A DNA stretch of 64,000 nt. Origin: Glandiceps talaboti (lineage: Eukaryota; Hemichordata; Enteropneusta; Spengelidae). The position numbers and the translations under genes were made by a program. How positions within the stretch are numbered: the first letter of the stretch is position 1; each line of letters starts with the position of its first letter. Positions 42,180 to 57,500 of this stretch are shown here, piece by piece. Location: positions 10,262,475 to 10,326,474 of the forward strand of contig NC_135554.1 of the NCBI RefSeq assembly GCF_964340395.1, read 5' to 3'. The notes beneath the pieces were generated by a model. The model worked only from the letters and a program-made list of their open reading frames with translations, was not told the origin of the DNA and did not search any database.

Positions 42180-42614
42180 TTCAAATGACCAGCATGAAAT
42201 GGAAAGACACAACTGTGATTTTCAAGATAAACTAAATTGATAAGACCCCTGTATATAAACAATTACACTCTTTGGAAAGTCCAATTCAAACATTCAACTC
42301 CAAGTGTGGTATCTGACAACAGGAGGTTGTAAAAAAGATGTCTTGTGTTGAACTCAGTCTAAGGTTCAGTCCATTGTAATGCAAGATTGTCTATAAAAAT
42401 AGTATTTCTGGGTAGGTCAACTTCACTCAGTCTAGATATTGGCGACCTCATTGTATTTTATGACCTCCTGTTATCAGAAACCACAATTGGTGTTGATTGT
42501 TTGAAGTGGGCTTTCCAAATGCAAAGAGTGTAATTGTTTATACACCGTGGTCTTATCAATTGAGGTTGTCTTGAAAATCACAGTTGTGTATTCCTATCAC
42601 ACTGGTCATTTGAA
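42180..42614. repeat. Large foldback with arms of about 150 bp
   Basis: Left-arm blocks TTCAAATGACCAG, ACAACTGTGATTTTCAAGA, TATAAACAATTACACTCTTT and CAGGAGGT recur as complements in reverse order on the right: ACCTCCTG, AAAGAGTGTAATTGTTTATA, TCTTGAAAATCACAGTTGT and CTGGTCATTTGAA. No ORF. Confidence 0.8.
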
Positions 42615-42819
42615 TTTAGATAACAGTGTCACATACAAAGAAAATGTAGTAATGTTATAGAGATATGTTGTATAAACTCTAACAAAGTTAGTACTACCAA
42701 ACAACAAAGACTAGGGTTTTAATCTTATTTTTGCTATGAATTACACACACACAAATATGAAATATTACATTTTATCTCTGTTATGCATTTGAATCATCAT
42801 TATTTCATTTGACAGTCAC

Positions 42820-42970
42820 ATCGATTTGTGTACACAAAGAAATAAAATGTATCATTTCATTTGCGTGCACACTATCAGTGTCATGTAATTCGAAACGAAC
42901 AACCTTATGTGCAACATAAGAAATATTGTGACCTAATTGAAACTGTATGGTCACTCTGGTTTGGTAGTAA
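42820..42970 (+). repeat. Dispersed repeat family 3, copy 1
   Basis: Shares ATAAAATGTA, CACTATCAGTGTC, ATTGTG-C-CCTAATT-AA and GGTTTGGTAGTAA with the copy at 57665-57832, in the same orientation; diverged. Confidence 0.5.
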
Positions 42971-45900
42971 GATTTCTGTCAAGCCAGGTTAAATAGATTC
43001 AATTGTACTGCTTTGATAAAATATCGTAAAACCTCATCCTCATAACTGTATTTTTTTCACCTGTACAAGTTACACAAAACTGGTCAAAACCTTGAGAAAT
43101 TCTAGTAGAATAATATAAAAAAACAACATATATGCTAAGTACATAATAGTTTAAGAATCTAAGATAACAATTATAGTATTTACACAAAATGATAATAAAG
43201 AACAAAAATATTTTTAATGACAATAGAAAAAATGTCTGGATAATAACAAAAAAAAACATTTCATAAACCATATAACTGAACATAATACTTTCACAAGAAC
43301 TCTTTTGTACTAAAACAGTATGAATTGATATTAAATGTTTTTTGACAGCTAATTACAAAAACTAATGAGTTGTATTCAGACTATACAGTAAGTTGCATCA
43401 TAATAATAACAGAGCACATCAAGTCAAAAAAAGAATAACAAAATTGGTATAGTGCTAGAAAATAACTGTCATTAGATAAGTGAAACACCTTTAGATGTGA
43501 AAATAGCATAACTCTCACTGAATACTTGGCTATTACTAAATTATAAGAATAGCTAAATTAAACAAACTGAAATACGTTTTAAAAAATAACATAGTCTGTG
43601 AATGAATATGTAGTTATCATCACAGACAAGAACCTGGATAGAGGTATGTCACATTGTTAATTGCCATACAGTTATCGACAATGAAGTTGGTGATGGCAGT
43701 ACATTTGCTTACGTTGCATTCTCACTTCCAACACAAAGTATGTAGTAATTTCAGCCATTATTACATACATACATCATACTATATCTAATTAATATTCACA
43801 TATTTGTGAAATTGTAGCATACATATTTAAGCCACACTGGCCACTACTAATAACACTATAAATAGTGATATTCAGGTGTCAGTCAGAAAGTCAAGCGGTT
43901 TTTGTACATTTAGTGTTTGTTTGTTTGTTTGAAAGTTAGCTTGCAATAAAATAATCCTTTATGGCATTGCTAGATTATTTCCGCTTTATTATTAAATACT
44001 GATACAGGTTGAAGATTAATGTTCTTTGTAGGATTACTATGTTTAAAAATCTTCCAGGAATGTTTTTGTTATCTTTAATAATTTATTTACCTTGATTAAT
44101 ACACAGTGATGTTATGATGGAAGACAAGCTGGTTACATGGTATCTGTATATTTAAAGAATTATAAAAATTACACAACATCATAAAAGCTTCCTTATTTAA
44201 AAGTATGTTGTTCAACATTGAGGGCTCATACATTTAAAATCAATCCAGGAAATAGATGTACTTTCACAAACTTTGGACTCCAGAGATTTCTTTCATGATT
44301 TTACATACTGTAAATTTTGCGTGATTAATAAATAATACCAGTTGAAACTCTATTTCGCCTCTATTGTTCAAAACCTTGTTCACTGTTGCTTCATGGGACT
44401 TAACAGACATACATACATGAAGGTAATAGATGCATACTGAATGTTCATGACTATCTTTAGGTATGTAATAAACAATTAGAAATCAGGAACATTCAGTAAT
44501 CATCCCTTAATTAATATGTATATCTGCTAATATCCATGAGGAACTTGTGGCTTAGTATGAGAACAACAATGGTACAATTTACCGTAGTGTATCTTGGCAA
44601 TTGCGCAAAGTTTATATGATGTAAAATAATGAACCGAGTCTCCAGAATCTAAAGTTTATGAATATACAATCCATTTCTTGGAGGGGCATTCCAGAAGCAT
44701 TTGTGATAAGCTAATGATATATTAAATAAGCAAATCTAGGGAATTAAGAAATCTTTCTAGAACACTATTTTACTTTTGTCAGTGTTAGTTTTCACTGTGC
44801 ATAAATGAAAATCCTTGGAAAAAAGCAAACAATTAAACTTCCTCAATTTCTCATGGGGTATTGAAAAAGTTATGAGATGACATTACTGAAAAAAAAAGAA
44901 GAGTTTTGTTGAATATATTAGTTGTATTCGCTAGACATAATTTTTGTTATGTTGTTGGAAAAACATAAAGGTCACACCCTGTTAGTCCCTTTTAGTAAAC
45001 ATTGCGGATCTAGGACTTAAGGTTTACATGATATAGCTATTGCTACAAATCAGGTTTAATTTCTTGGATATTATTACATGTAATTCAATAATATGCACCC
45101 AATGTATGAATCAACTGATCCCAAACCCCTCCCATCTGTTAGAATAATGTAAGTTATTAAAATATGTTGAAAGTGAAGTTAGTTCATCTTAAAATGCAAG
45201 AACTGCACAGGCAGTTGACTCTTTGAGTCTAAGTTACAACAAAATACTAAATTTCCTCATTCTAAAACAGTATGTTTGTCAAACTATATTAAATATTAAA
45301 CAATATACTTGTAATCTGTGTTAAAAGTCTACCATCTACTGTAAAATATAAAACTAATATAAACACTAAAACATAGAAATATAATTATCATCAATGAGCT
45401 TTCAATTAACAAACTTTCAATCATTTTTATCAGCACCTTTTCTTTCAAACATAACAATTCAGACAGTGAACTATTTAGATATTCAAATATTACTAAGATT
45501 TAATGATAGTTTCAAATTCTGAACTGTTTTGGTTAATTGACCCTGAGGCGTATTAAAATTTCACTTAAATACATCTGGTTAATTCACTTATTGCCTGCAG
45601 TACAAGTTAAGTTGTGACACAGTCCCATATTAGTAAAATATTACAAAAAAGCTGCTGGCAAAGACATAAACTAGCACTCTACCTACATCTGTTCAAACAC
45701 TTGCATAGATATTTTAATCAACCTTGTTATATCAGCCTACTCTCTATTGTAAATGCACATTGTGAAGGTTTGTGTTTTGGCGTTCCAACATTTTATTTTT
45801 TAGAAGAAAGACAATTATGTCCACTTTGTTCACAACTTAGTTATTGTAACATCAGTGCAATAAGGTCGTAACTGACATAATTCATAGGTCAGTTATTGCA

Positions 45901-48524
45901 CCGACACAACGTTATCAGATATCAATGTAAACATAAAATTGTAAGACAGACATACAATGTAGATCTAATTAACATGTGCTTGGCAACAACATGGGTACTT
46001 ATTGTAAAACAAAGCGCTCATCTGAGTCACTACATTTGGCTTTGTCTCTAGGTTGTATTCCAATTGTCTGTAATATGACAGAACCTCCTGAAGCGCGAGT
46101 GTAAGTGTAGTGTATGCGAGGTATTTGCACGAGTGCATCTGTACTTTCATGAGAGTAGCTAGTGCAGCAGAAAACACTGTACGGCAAGTGCAAATACTCT
46201 TGAGTACCCACACTGGCATTCACGCATCACAGGGCGCTGTTATTATTACATAAGTTTATATGAAACAGCAAATTTCTGTACAACATTCATATCTTCATTT
46301 GCATATAAGTTGTATATTATTTGCATGCAGCTATGCAATACTATTTTTGGTACTACACTGCAGTAAAAATACCACCAGCATGTGCATGAACCAGTGCAAT
46401 TAATTTAAGAGTGGAGGTGACTCAAATTTGTTCCCGATTACTTATGACACAATGTTGTTTCTGCTAAAGGAGCTAGTACAAGTCAGCAGCTAAAATGTAC
46501 TCAACATTCACAGTAGTTATTAAGTTAATCAAAGATAAATGCTTAACGCTTCAGGCACTGTCAATTTTTATTAGCTGCATGTACACGTAAAATGAATCTT
46601 AAATTTAGTATAGAAGGTAACCCACAGTCATCAGTCACATACACTGCATATTATTATTATTATTATTATGGTCAGTGCAAGTTTACAATTGTATGTTGAT
46701 TATGTATATTGTTTTAAAAATCTGATGTAGAGTGATGAGTGACAAAAAATTAATTTCCATATTATCAACAAAGCCTATTTGATGACATGTAGGGCCACCA
46801 TATCTGATTACACTTAATATTGATAACAAAAATGGTATAAATAAGTATGTATATCTGATAACAATGGTATAAATACGTCATTATGGTCATTCAAATGATG
46901 AGATTAAATCATAGTTACTTACAGCTTCAAATCATTGACTAGATTTTACTCATGATTTATTAACCACCTTGTTTAATTTCTCAATTATATGGAATCATTT
47001 ACATCAATAGCACACCCCTTTGTATAAACTTTCCAAGCATTATTTAACATGTAAACATAGGACAACATGATAAAATGGAAGATTGCAATATTAATACTGA
47101 CATCCAATAAATTCTGTACATAGCAAAGATGATATTCTAAGATAATTTACAGTTATCAAAATGTGTTGTAACAGTACCCAAAGCAACTAATAACATTGTT
47201 ATTTAGTTTTTTGTTAAGGGCAGTAAGTTTAAGTTAAAATCTACCCAAATTCCCCTGTCATTGTAACTCAATTCCCCACCAATAATGGTAAAATGTATGG
47301 GATACTGTGTGTGTTTTACCAGGTTTCCTAGCCCATAGTAAAAACACTATGGTATTATTATGACAACAGACTGGTACAAGTAACTTGCCGAGATAGAAAA
47401 TGTAAATTGATATATTACCCTCTATGAAAAAATTATGTTCATCGTTTAAAATTGGTTTTGTTTATAAAGTGTTAACTTTCTGGTTAAAACACTTTACTGA
47501 TTGTCAAAATGTTGCTTGTATCAAAATATATTGTAAAGTTTTTGGTCCTGCCAGGCTGTAAACAGCATTAACTGGGGTGTAAATTGAATGACTTACAGAT
47601 GATTTGATCGAGCCTCGAATGACAATGTTTCCATTGATATTGATTACTAGTATTGGTTTCAAAGTTAGTCTCCAAGTTTACTTCACTTGCAAGGTTACTT
47701 GGCTTGTGGAAGTGTACAGTGAAGTAATTGAAGATTTTTATGACTTATCTCAGTTAGATACTGATGAGCATTTAATGGATTTGCCTGAATAGACCACCTT
47801 TATTCAAGGTGTTGTCTGCATTTCTTTCACTAAGTCTTGTTTTCTTTACATGTATATGCTCATCAAGTTTGTGTGTGACCGAGTCCATGTAAAGACCTTC
47901 AAATTATAATGATGACAGAACACACATCACATGTTCAAAATAGAATTACTTACTATTGTAGCAGCCACATCATTAAAAAATACATGGGACTAGTATTTCC
48001 ACACAAGGCAACCAAGTGTGTGCACTCTGGTTTTTAGTACTGACACTATCTCCCAAGTTTATGTGTAACTTCAACGATGTCTGTAACTGTTGTATCAAGT
48101 TGTCAACCATTCTACTAGTAATCTAATAATATCTATGTAAACATTGTCATTCTTTATTTTGTTGACTCAGCTGTAGTAACATCCTTAGACTGAATTATTC
48201 ATTATTGAGTACATTGGTTATTGTAAAAGGTTAAAATGGTGATTTTTTCAGTCTTTATAAAAGCCTTTAACTCTTTCCTTCCTAGTAACTTTCACTAATA
48301 TTTCACTGGTAGGTCCATTATCAATGGAGTATACAACACTATACACAATATGAGACATTAGAAACATTTACAAATATCTATCAATTTGCACAAAAGACAT
48401 ACTGTATCTTGGCAGCAACAGTAGCAGCAGTATTGGTTACAAGACACACGATTATTTTCATGCTTTTCTTTCTGATTACTTGTTTGTTTGTTTGTTTATT
48501 TGCTTGCAGTTGGTCGTTGGTCCA

Positions 48525-48599
48525 TCACTTGAAATTTGCATAGGTTTCAAAGGAATCCAGGAATTCCATTGCAGTATCATAACAGAATGAATATTGCTC
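48525..48599 (-). CDS. Gene B exon: C-terminus and stop
   Basis: 75 bp including the stop; acceptor CTTTTGCAG. Encodes [20 protein letters not shown] then ANFK and TGA. The EQY-FCY...YL-SFE-Y-NF ending is the usual C-terminus of tandem-domain receptor PTPs. Confidence 0.93.
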   Translation of the reverse strand, partial: EQYSFCYDTAMEFLDSFETYANFK

Positions 48600-51500
48600 C
48601 TGCAAAAGAAATTACACAAAGAAAAAATAATCAGTCATTCATGTCACTAGTCTAGTAAATTAAGATAAATTTTACCATTACACTGAGAACTCTTGTTCAG
48701 ATGGAACTATAATATGTATCAATTCTTGATATGTTTTCATGCATTTTCAAATTTGCAAGTAACTTTCGTAAAAGTATAACAGTCAACTAATATTTTCTAG
48801 GAGCATTGCATCATGGTTCCCCAAAATACTATTTTATATATTGCAACTGAAAAGATTTCATCCCACAATCAAATTTTCCATTATCATATTGATTACAGTT
48901 TCTTATATATTATTATTCAGGAGTTTCTAGACGTTATCTCAATTTCTCCAAGACTGGAATGGATGTTCAGATTGCCAAGAGCCTTTTAAAAATACAAAAC
49001 TACCAATGAGTTTCTAGTACTATTTCATTAATTTTCTTTACAAAAAAAATTGGAACTGGCCCCTATACAATTAAAATTTGGAATTAATTAAAATATAGAA
49101 ATACCACTGAAATATTAGGGAGTAAGGCAGAGGTGGAGAGAAAGTTGAGTTCTGAAATATGAAAGGCTCCAAAGGAGCATAACAATACAACACATTTTAC
49201 TACCAGTTTTCTGAAATTGTCTATCTTGTGGGAAATACTGAAATTTGATTTCAATTTTGCCCCATATATTCTCTTTCTTATGACACCATTGTTGTAACTT
49301 ACCAAGCTTTGCACCATGTTGGGCCTGTTTAGTCTTAGTTTCTTGACAGCTTGGAAGACATCCACCATCTGTTCAACTTTCATTCTTTCAATTGTTGCAT
49401 AAATTGCACAAAATGTCCCCGTCCTTCCAAGACCATTCCTGAAAACAAACATTCACTCAGATATTCAATATAATTTTTCTTGATTACTATAATTATAATA
49501 GTAATACACAACCCGCAAAAAAACACTGGTCATTTGCTTGAATGAATCAATGAGCTAAGAGTTCAAGCAAAGACAAAATAGGTAAAACCAACAGACACAA
49601 AAACAACAGGGGTGCCCTCTTATGTACATTTAGGTTCAGGTGACACTTGTATCAGCTTGTTGTTTATATCTGTGGAGGTTATAATGTAACAGTAACAGTT
49701 GTAATCAGTGATATAACATGCAGCATTCTATCATTAAACACAGTTATGGGATCCATGCTCCAGTATGGTTTTTACATAATATGCTTTGACTGACACTAAT
49801 AACATTGTATGTCTGTACATGGAAATTGTCTCATTCCTGCTTACCACAAGCATTCATAAACGCACTCAGTCTGGTGTTTTTTCGTGGGTTGTATGTATTG
49901 TCAGCGCAAAGAAAAATTTCAAATGATAACTGTGAAATCAAGATATTTATACTTTATCTTCCACTATTTCATGTGTAAAAATTGAATTATACTCAACTCA
50001 TCTCTTTGTTGAAGATGTAGGACTCAAACTAGTGCTTGGATCTATCACAGCATGTCTGTTATATTCCACAACAAAATCTATTACATGGAAATGTATTTCA
50101 AGGGGCTTATAAACTTACAAGCAATGCACTGTGATTGGTCCATTACCAGTTTGTTGTTGCCATTTTTCAACCAATGATATAAGGTCTACCACAGCTGGTT
50201 TGGATTGTGGTACATCATGCCCTAATGGCCAACAGGTCAAGTGGAATTGCTGAATTGTGCGTACACCTTCTTCCTCCTGAGAAAATGAAAGGAGTAACCA
50301 CATAAGTCACACGACTTCAGTACAAGTAGACATACAAAATAAAGAGCAGTTATACTATGTGAGTGTTATACTTTGAACACCATTATACATACAATTGTAT
50401 ATAGCATACATGATGCTGCTTTGTTAACAGGGCCAATACTAGTCAGAATTTCTGGAAATGGTTTGAGTTGAGGTTTATTTAGAGTAACCGCTTTTCATTT
50501 GCATGTTTGTACAACAGTACATAGCATTAAAGAAATCAAGAATGTGGTGAAACAGTAGTACTGTAGTAAGAGTTCCGATCAGTGCTTGGAAGGTTGCCAA
50601 ACAAAAGCAGTGGATGACAGTACATAAATCTCCCTCAGGTGCGCAGTTCTAGAATCAATACTATGACAAACCTTTCTTCCAGTACGATAGAGTTTAAACA
50701 CTCTACATTTGATAGCACCGTAGTCACCAATGGATACCACTTCTACTGTAAATGGACCATACTCCATACCTTCCTCATCTGGCCAATACTGCCCTAGAGT
50801 CTGAAATAAAATACAGCAAACACAAATTATTCCCAGACAATCAACTTGCATGTTATAATAATAATGATGATGCATACTTAAAGAACACCTTCCATAATAA
50901 ATGTTATGATGATAACGTTGTACAATTATTGCATCTGGCACACCCACTACTCTCTGGGGAGCATAGTCCATTGCAGCCTCTGAATGCACATGGGGTTAAG
51001 ACACTCACATATTATATTACATGTAGCAACATTTGTCTGACCACGTCCCATATTATATACATGTAAAGCTGGACTGACTGGGGCTCAGTTGAGGTTCAAG
51101 TCATGCCGAGGACCTCATAAGCAATTCAGAAACAAATGGCAACGGTAAGCAGAAACCAGCAATATGCAGATTCCAAGTTAACAACTCTACCCATTCAACT
51201 ATTATGATACATTATGCACTTACCTCATCTGATTGATCCATAGAATTCAACATGACAACACTGCAAGATTTGTGGTCATAAAGCATTCTCCAAAAGTCTA
51301 TGACAGTATATGGTAAGGGCATTTGAGTGGCAAGAAAGGCATCTTTTCGTTTGTAGGCCTGCAACCAAAATATCAAACATGTTAAACTAACAATATTAAA
51401 TGATAAGTAAATGCTGACAGTAATATAGGAATACAAACTTTCACCAAACAAGAAATCAATATCCTAGAATAAAAATGTAAATTATATATTTTGTCATGTT

Positions 51501-54500
51501 TAACATTTACTAAAATTACATTAAGCATTTTATTTTTACACCTAATGGTTATGGAATTTTAACCACAGATTTAGCTTGTGATGGATTTTATTTGTTTCCA
51601 ATCTTAGAATAAGTCCAAAGACAATGAGTAGGCAGTGTTTTTGTTCATGGTTGTAAGTAGATAACATCTACTTGAGTTTACCGGTCACTTTAAATACCTG
51701 GTTTCCCTATCAAAATGACTACGCAATGCTTTGTAAACTGTGACATTTTTACCTGATTTCCCCCTTTCTATATTAATGGGTTCCCCATCCTTACCAAAAA
51801 CCCTGGTACTATCGAACCAGAAAGGCTATAAAGTTTTTATTCGGCAGCACAATGTTTTCAACATCTCATACAGTGTTTTTAGTCAGGAATAATGCAAACA
51901 AAATACATGCAAAATTATAACATTTTATTCTCACTGTGAACACAAATAAACAGTTGTCTGTATTATGTGTAATTCATAACAAAAAAAGCCTTGGTTGATA
52001 CTTAAACACATTGTGTCGCCTAATTTAAGCTCTATAGTCACTCTCGTTTTATCAGTTCTTGCACAAAATCTGCTTCACTAGCAAGACTAAATTAAAACTG
52101 TATAACATTGGCGATGAGAATATTCTAATAAGACTGCGGGTATACTTACATCTACAAATGATGCATTGATGTAGTCAGATCCGTTCTCTACGTATGTCAT
52201 CAGGTACGGTCGACATCGATCAACTATTACAACAAATGATCACATAATATCAGTATGGATTCAAAATTAAAGCCCAGGGTTTCAATTCTATGTTCTCACA
52301 TAAATGTTACATGTATGTTATCAGTGTTGCAATGAGGAGTAGATAGGATTATTCTTTTGTTGTGGATCAACTTTTTCTAAAGATCTGCAAGACAACTGTC
52401 TTAGTGTGATATTGTGGAAAAAACACATATACATGTATTAGGGGAAAATCATATATCACAGTGACACATTTTTGAACAGTTCAGACCCTACCCACAATTT
52501 AGTGTTATCAATAGTGAAGTTTTTCAATAATCCACATGATCAATACCTACATTAAACACTTTTCATCTGAATATGAAGTATTTGAAATAGTGCTATATAT
52601 GCTGCTAAATCCATGGACTACAATATACCTCAATAACAGATTCTTTTTACCGATATATGAAAACTGTCTATATGCTAGCTGCAAATAGTTGTAGACAACA
52701 GTATGTATATGATTACATCTTAACAATACATGTATAATCACCTGGTATGATGTTTGGAAACCTATTTTTCAGTCTGTTCTCTGGTATGTGACCATCTTCA
52801 CAATCTTCTGGTTCTGGCAATGGACAGACTACAGACAAATTCTGTTTGCAAAAAAACCCAGTATAATATGATTTCTTATGACACTGGCACAGACATCTCA
52901 TAAAGTGATACAATCTACTGCTTGTAACTGAAGTAAAAGGTTGTGAAGTAGAGGAGTGTACATAAAACAAGTACTAAACATACAGATATAAACTTTTATG
53001 AATCTTTCATTTTACACAATATGTCATATTCTGATCATTTTAATGGAAAATATTCCTACAACCCCCTCCTAGTTATTACTGTAATACAGGCAAAGACAGC
53101 AGTGATATATAATTAATTTAACCGATTACAAACTGCAACGATACTTACCTGGAATTCTTGAAATATTGTGTTTTGATTTGTTCTTGGATTGATTTGTTTC
53201 ATCCTGTAAAGTCGTATTCTGTAATCGGATGTAGTCACTGAAGTATCACCACACAAACTAGCTTCTAATACAGCTTCATATATGAACACATACTGATCCT
53301 GCAAATAATTCACACACAAGTCAGAAATCACACCAGACACTGCCTTTTATGAATGGATTAGTCTGAGTGCAGTATGACTTCAAACATGACAAGAGTTTTC
53401 TAATCGCATTAGCCAATCTCGCACATATGATTATTTTGGTACAAACTGTTTTTGAATGTGTAAAGATTGCAAATTTATTATATATTTTTTACATTATTCA
53501 TGTTGCTGGTGTTATAGAGCATAAAGACAATGGAAACAGAACTTATGCCTAAATAATTTAGTAAATTTGGCCAGTTAGTGTGGTTTTAACCACCCCCATC
53601 CACTCATTCTTTCTCTCTTATTACAGAAAATTAAATATACCTTTTCATAAACCACGTCTTTTATGCAGTATATATCTAATGAATCAATGACCAAGAGTGG
53701 TTGTGAAAACTTTCTAATTCATATCTTGAAGCTTATCACTGTACTGTTTCCTGTATTGTGTGAATTTATACAAAAAGTAGTTTCTGAAAAATGTGACGAT
53801 CATATTTATGGTGAATGAATGAATCTTACCAGTGTCTGAACCATGTTGATTCTTTGTGTTCTTATTTTCTTCACAAAGTTATAGATGTCTACTTGACGCT
53901 CGGCTTTCATCATGTCTAGCATGGAGTCAATGACAATAAATGTTCCTGTACGACCTACTCCAGCACTGGAAAGACACAACATATGAAATAGGTACATTGT
54001 TTTAATGTGCTACAGGATTATTTTACATCCTACATGGAATACTAACACAGACATAATATTGACAATAGGGAACTTGCAAACCCGCCATGTTGAATATTGC
54101 ATCATGGGAAATGTGATACTAAATACTAATCAAATAGTATTGTAAACAATGTTTTTAACCACAAATGATCAATTCATAGTCAACCTGACCATTGTGGGAG
54201 ATTTATTTCATTGGTAACTCCTGATTAGGTATTGCGATAACCACAGATAATCCCATAGTCCTTTGCGTCTGAGCATGCTAAGTTAGGATTGCAAGTTCCC
54301 TATTAAGTTCCAGATCTTTAGTTCAATCAATATCTACTTAAAAAATATGTATGTCTTTGAAATGAGTATGAATAAATGATGGTCAAAAAACATAGGCACC
54401 TAATTACAAAGGTTAAACTGTTGGGAATTTATTTGAAGGAAAATACATTATGTCTTACTGAAATGTATTTTATTTTATTTTATATAAGTTGAAGAGTTGA

Positions 54501-57500
54501 ACTTTATAAGTATCAATAACCAATGAAGTTCTGTGACAGCACCTTTTGGCAAAACAGGTGACTAAGAAAGGCTACAAAAAAACACAAAAGAATTTGACGA
54601 GTATCAAGTTTGAGGGCACTCTACAATTGCCAATTCATTTATTATGCATTGTATACCATCATGAAGTTATGAAAAACCTACCTGCAGTGGACTACAATTG
54701 GACCAGAAGTTGGAGAATTGCTAGCTCTAACTCTTTTCAAGAAAGCCAAAACAGCGGTGGCATACATAGGTACTCCCATATCAGGCCATACTATGAAATG
54801 GAACTGTTTGATAATACGAATTTCATCAGAGCCAGCCTGTAATAAACATACAATTAATATACACAATGCACTATCAAAAAAAAATCAACATCTCACAGAT
54901 ACACCTAATATTAACTGATTTCACATAGAATATTATTTCATCATACAATTATCACATACTGTAAACCAAGATATTTTCAGTACTAGAAAATTAAGACTAA
55001 TTTTTACTATTTACCTGACTGGTACATTATGTTTATGTACAAGAAGACATTTTAGTCACTATTTATTTGTGTGATATTGTTTGTAGCGAAGTTAGTGAAA
55101 ATAAGTCTTTAGCGAGGTTTAAGTGAAATTAAACTGAGCAATCGATAAATTGAATATCAAATTGGTAATTGGCAGTAGTTCAACAACACACACCGCTGGC
55201 TCTGTTAACCAGTCACGTTGAAAAATGATAAGGATTGCTATATGTTTACTGTACAGTAGAAGCAGGATTCTGCTGAAAAAAATTACACATCTACTTGACG
55301 ATTTTAATGGCCTCAATTGTTTACTTTCCAACATGTTAAACTGTCTACTTCTACATCCCCACTATGTGTGGCACCTATATAATTGTTTCTTTTGATTTGA
55401 AGTTGTCTGTGTGTATAAAAAACATCCTGTCTCATGAGTGAAACTCCTGTATATTTCTCCTGTATATTCTTACCTTTGTCATTCTGAATACCCTTATAAT
55501 GAAATCTGCAAGTCTTTCTACTCCTTCAAATGTTATAGTTATATCTCCATATACATTGGATTTTTCTGGCCAGTACTTGAAACACTTGATCTAAATAAAG
55601 AGGAAGAAACCATTGTAAATTATTGAGTTACACTTTCAGTACATAAATAAAAGTACTTATCTGTCTTGTGCTATTACTTAACTTTGAATGCCAAAAAATG
55701 ACATTTCAAAAGCGTGTTATACAATTGTTCAAACAATATCTGGATCAATACATGTGATATGTTTCTTCAGTACCTGAGTAGAAGTTCAATTTTCAAGCCC
55801 AAACTCATTGGGAATTTTAAGGTAATTTTTAATTGGAAATCAACTTTATATGTAATTTCTTCTGCTATTATATCTCCATCACATGTGTACCATATATTTA
55901 AGTGGATCTGTTAATTATTCTGTTCATCATGATATGACTAACATAATTATTGAAGCTGTCCATTTTTTTGAATAGCGCCCTCTATGGCCAGATCAGAAAA
56001 GAACATACGACAAGCTGGAGACACCACAAATATAAAATATGGGTGAAAATAAATGTTCCTCCCTTATTTACTGTACTTTCAAATAAGCCAAATGGTTTAC
56101 TGTCCTGACGTCAATAACAGGAACTGTGCAATACATACATTTTCAGAATGGTGCTTTGAAAGAAGTATTTCACAGATGGCATGAAAACCTACTCACCTTT
56201 CCTCTTTCTATTGTGTTTGTAGCCATAATAACAGTTTCTGTATTCTCCTGCCATACCATTCTCCAGAAATCATCAGTTGTTTCATCATTAGGACCTACCA
56301 AGGAACGTCAACACATGTTAAATTAGTTCATGTTAACTGAAGAGAAACTGAATTTCTTACATATTCTCAAGTAATATACATGTATATTAGCTTTTAGTAA
56401 TTAGTATACATTATATTAATCATTACATTTCACATAAATGTGTAGGTAATACTTTTACATTATACTACTTACCTTGTGTTGCTATGAATGCATTCATTCT
56501 TTTGTAACCCTGAAAATAAAATAACATGTTTTCTTTAATATGCAAGTAAAAGAAGTCTGTTACAGCATCATTTATAATACATCAGAAATACATTCTCTAA
56601 ATGGTTAAATGTATTGTGTTTTTAGTAGTGAAGTCTGCCTCACGACAAGTGAATTATCATTATTATTAAACTTTATTTCTGGAGAAAAGAACGAAAAATG
56701 CTCATAAAAATCCCATAGAAAAAGAATACACACAAAAACAGCATTGTAAAACAAATGGAACTTAAAAAAGACAAATACATACATGAACAAATACAAGCAT
56801 TTAAAAATACAACAAATCTCTATGCAATTTAAAAATTCTTGAATAGAGGATTGTATCAGAGTTAAGGACCGCTGCAATTCAACTATTATGATTATTTCTA
56901 ATTGTTGTACCTATAGAAAGCGGAATTGAAGTACCATATTCAACACAAAGTAAATGTCATGATGTCACATCATAAACTCATGATGACTCATTGTGATTTA
57001 CATTGATGTATTACAGACTGGAGAAAATGCAGATATACATAATATAATAAGTACAGTCAAAAGAATGTCCAAATGGGGTAAAAAAAAAGTATGGTCAGTT
57101 TGTCTTTAGTGTTATGAATCTAACAATGTTACACACATTTTGTTGCAAACATGTATGTACCTGATGCCACATTTTTCTGGCAACATGGGAATGACTTTCC
57201 TTAATTTACTAAAGGAATAAATGCAACAATCTTTATGACTCAATATTCCATTAAAGACATCATATTCCATCTCTAGCAGTAGCGTGCAATTTCAGTGTTT
57301 ATAGTTATACTCACATCAATGAAATTAGCATTAATGTAATCAGAAGTGTCATCATCTGGCAAAGGATCTAAAACAACCCGAGAGTGGTCATCTGAAATTA
57401 CAAAACAGATGACAAGATGTTCAAGATCAGTTTGGTACAACCAAACCGGAATGTCTGTAAAGTTTCAATTCATACTACATAAAAGACGTACATACTGTAT

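Larger units (their letters stand above)
39300..48524. other. Gene-free AT-rich tract, possibly the gene B 3'UTR in its right part
   Basis: No exon recognised on either strand over about 9.2 kb downstream of the gene B stop. Unlike the rest of the window it has almost no microsatellites. It contains one large foldback (42180-42614), a dispersed repeat copy (about 42820-42970) and a weak foldback at 46096-46240. A long 3'UTR of gene B could occupy part of it. Confidence 0.45.

Noticed and set aside
45965-46223. 84- and 74-codon frames
   Set aside because: They overlap a weak foldback, have no domain and no splice context.
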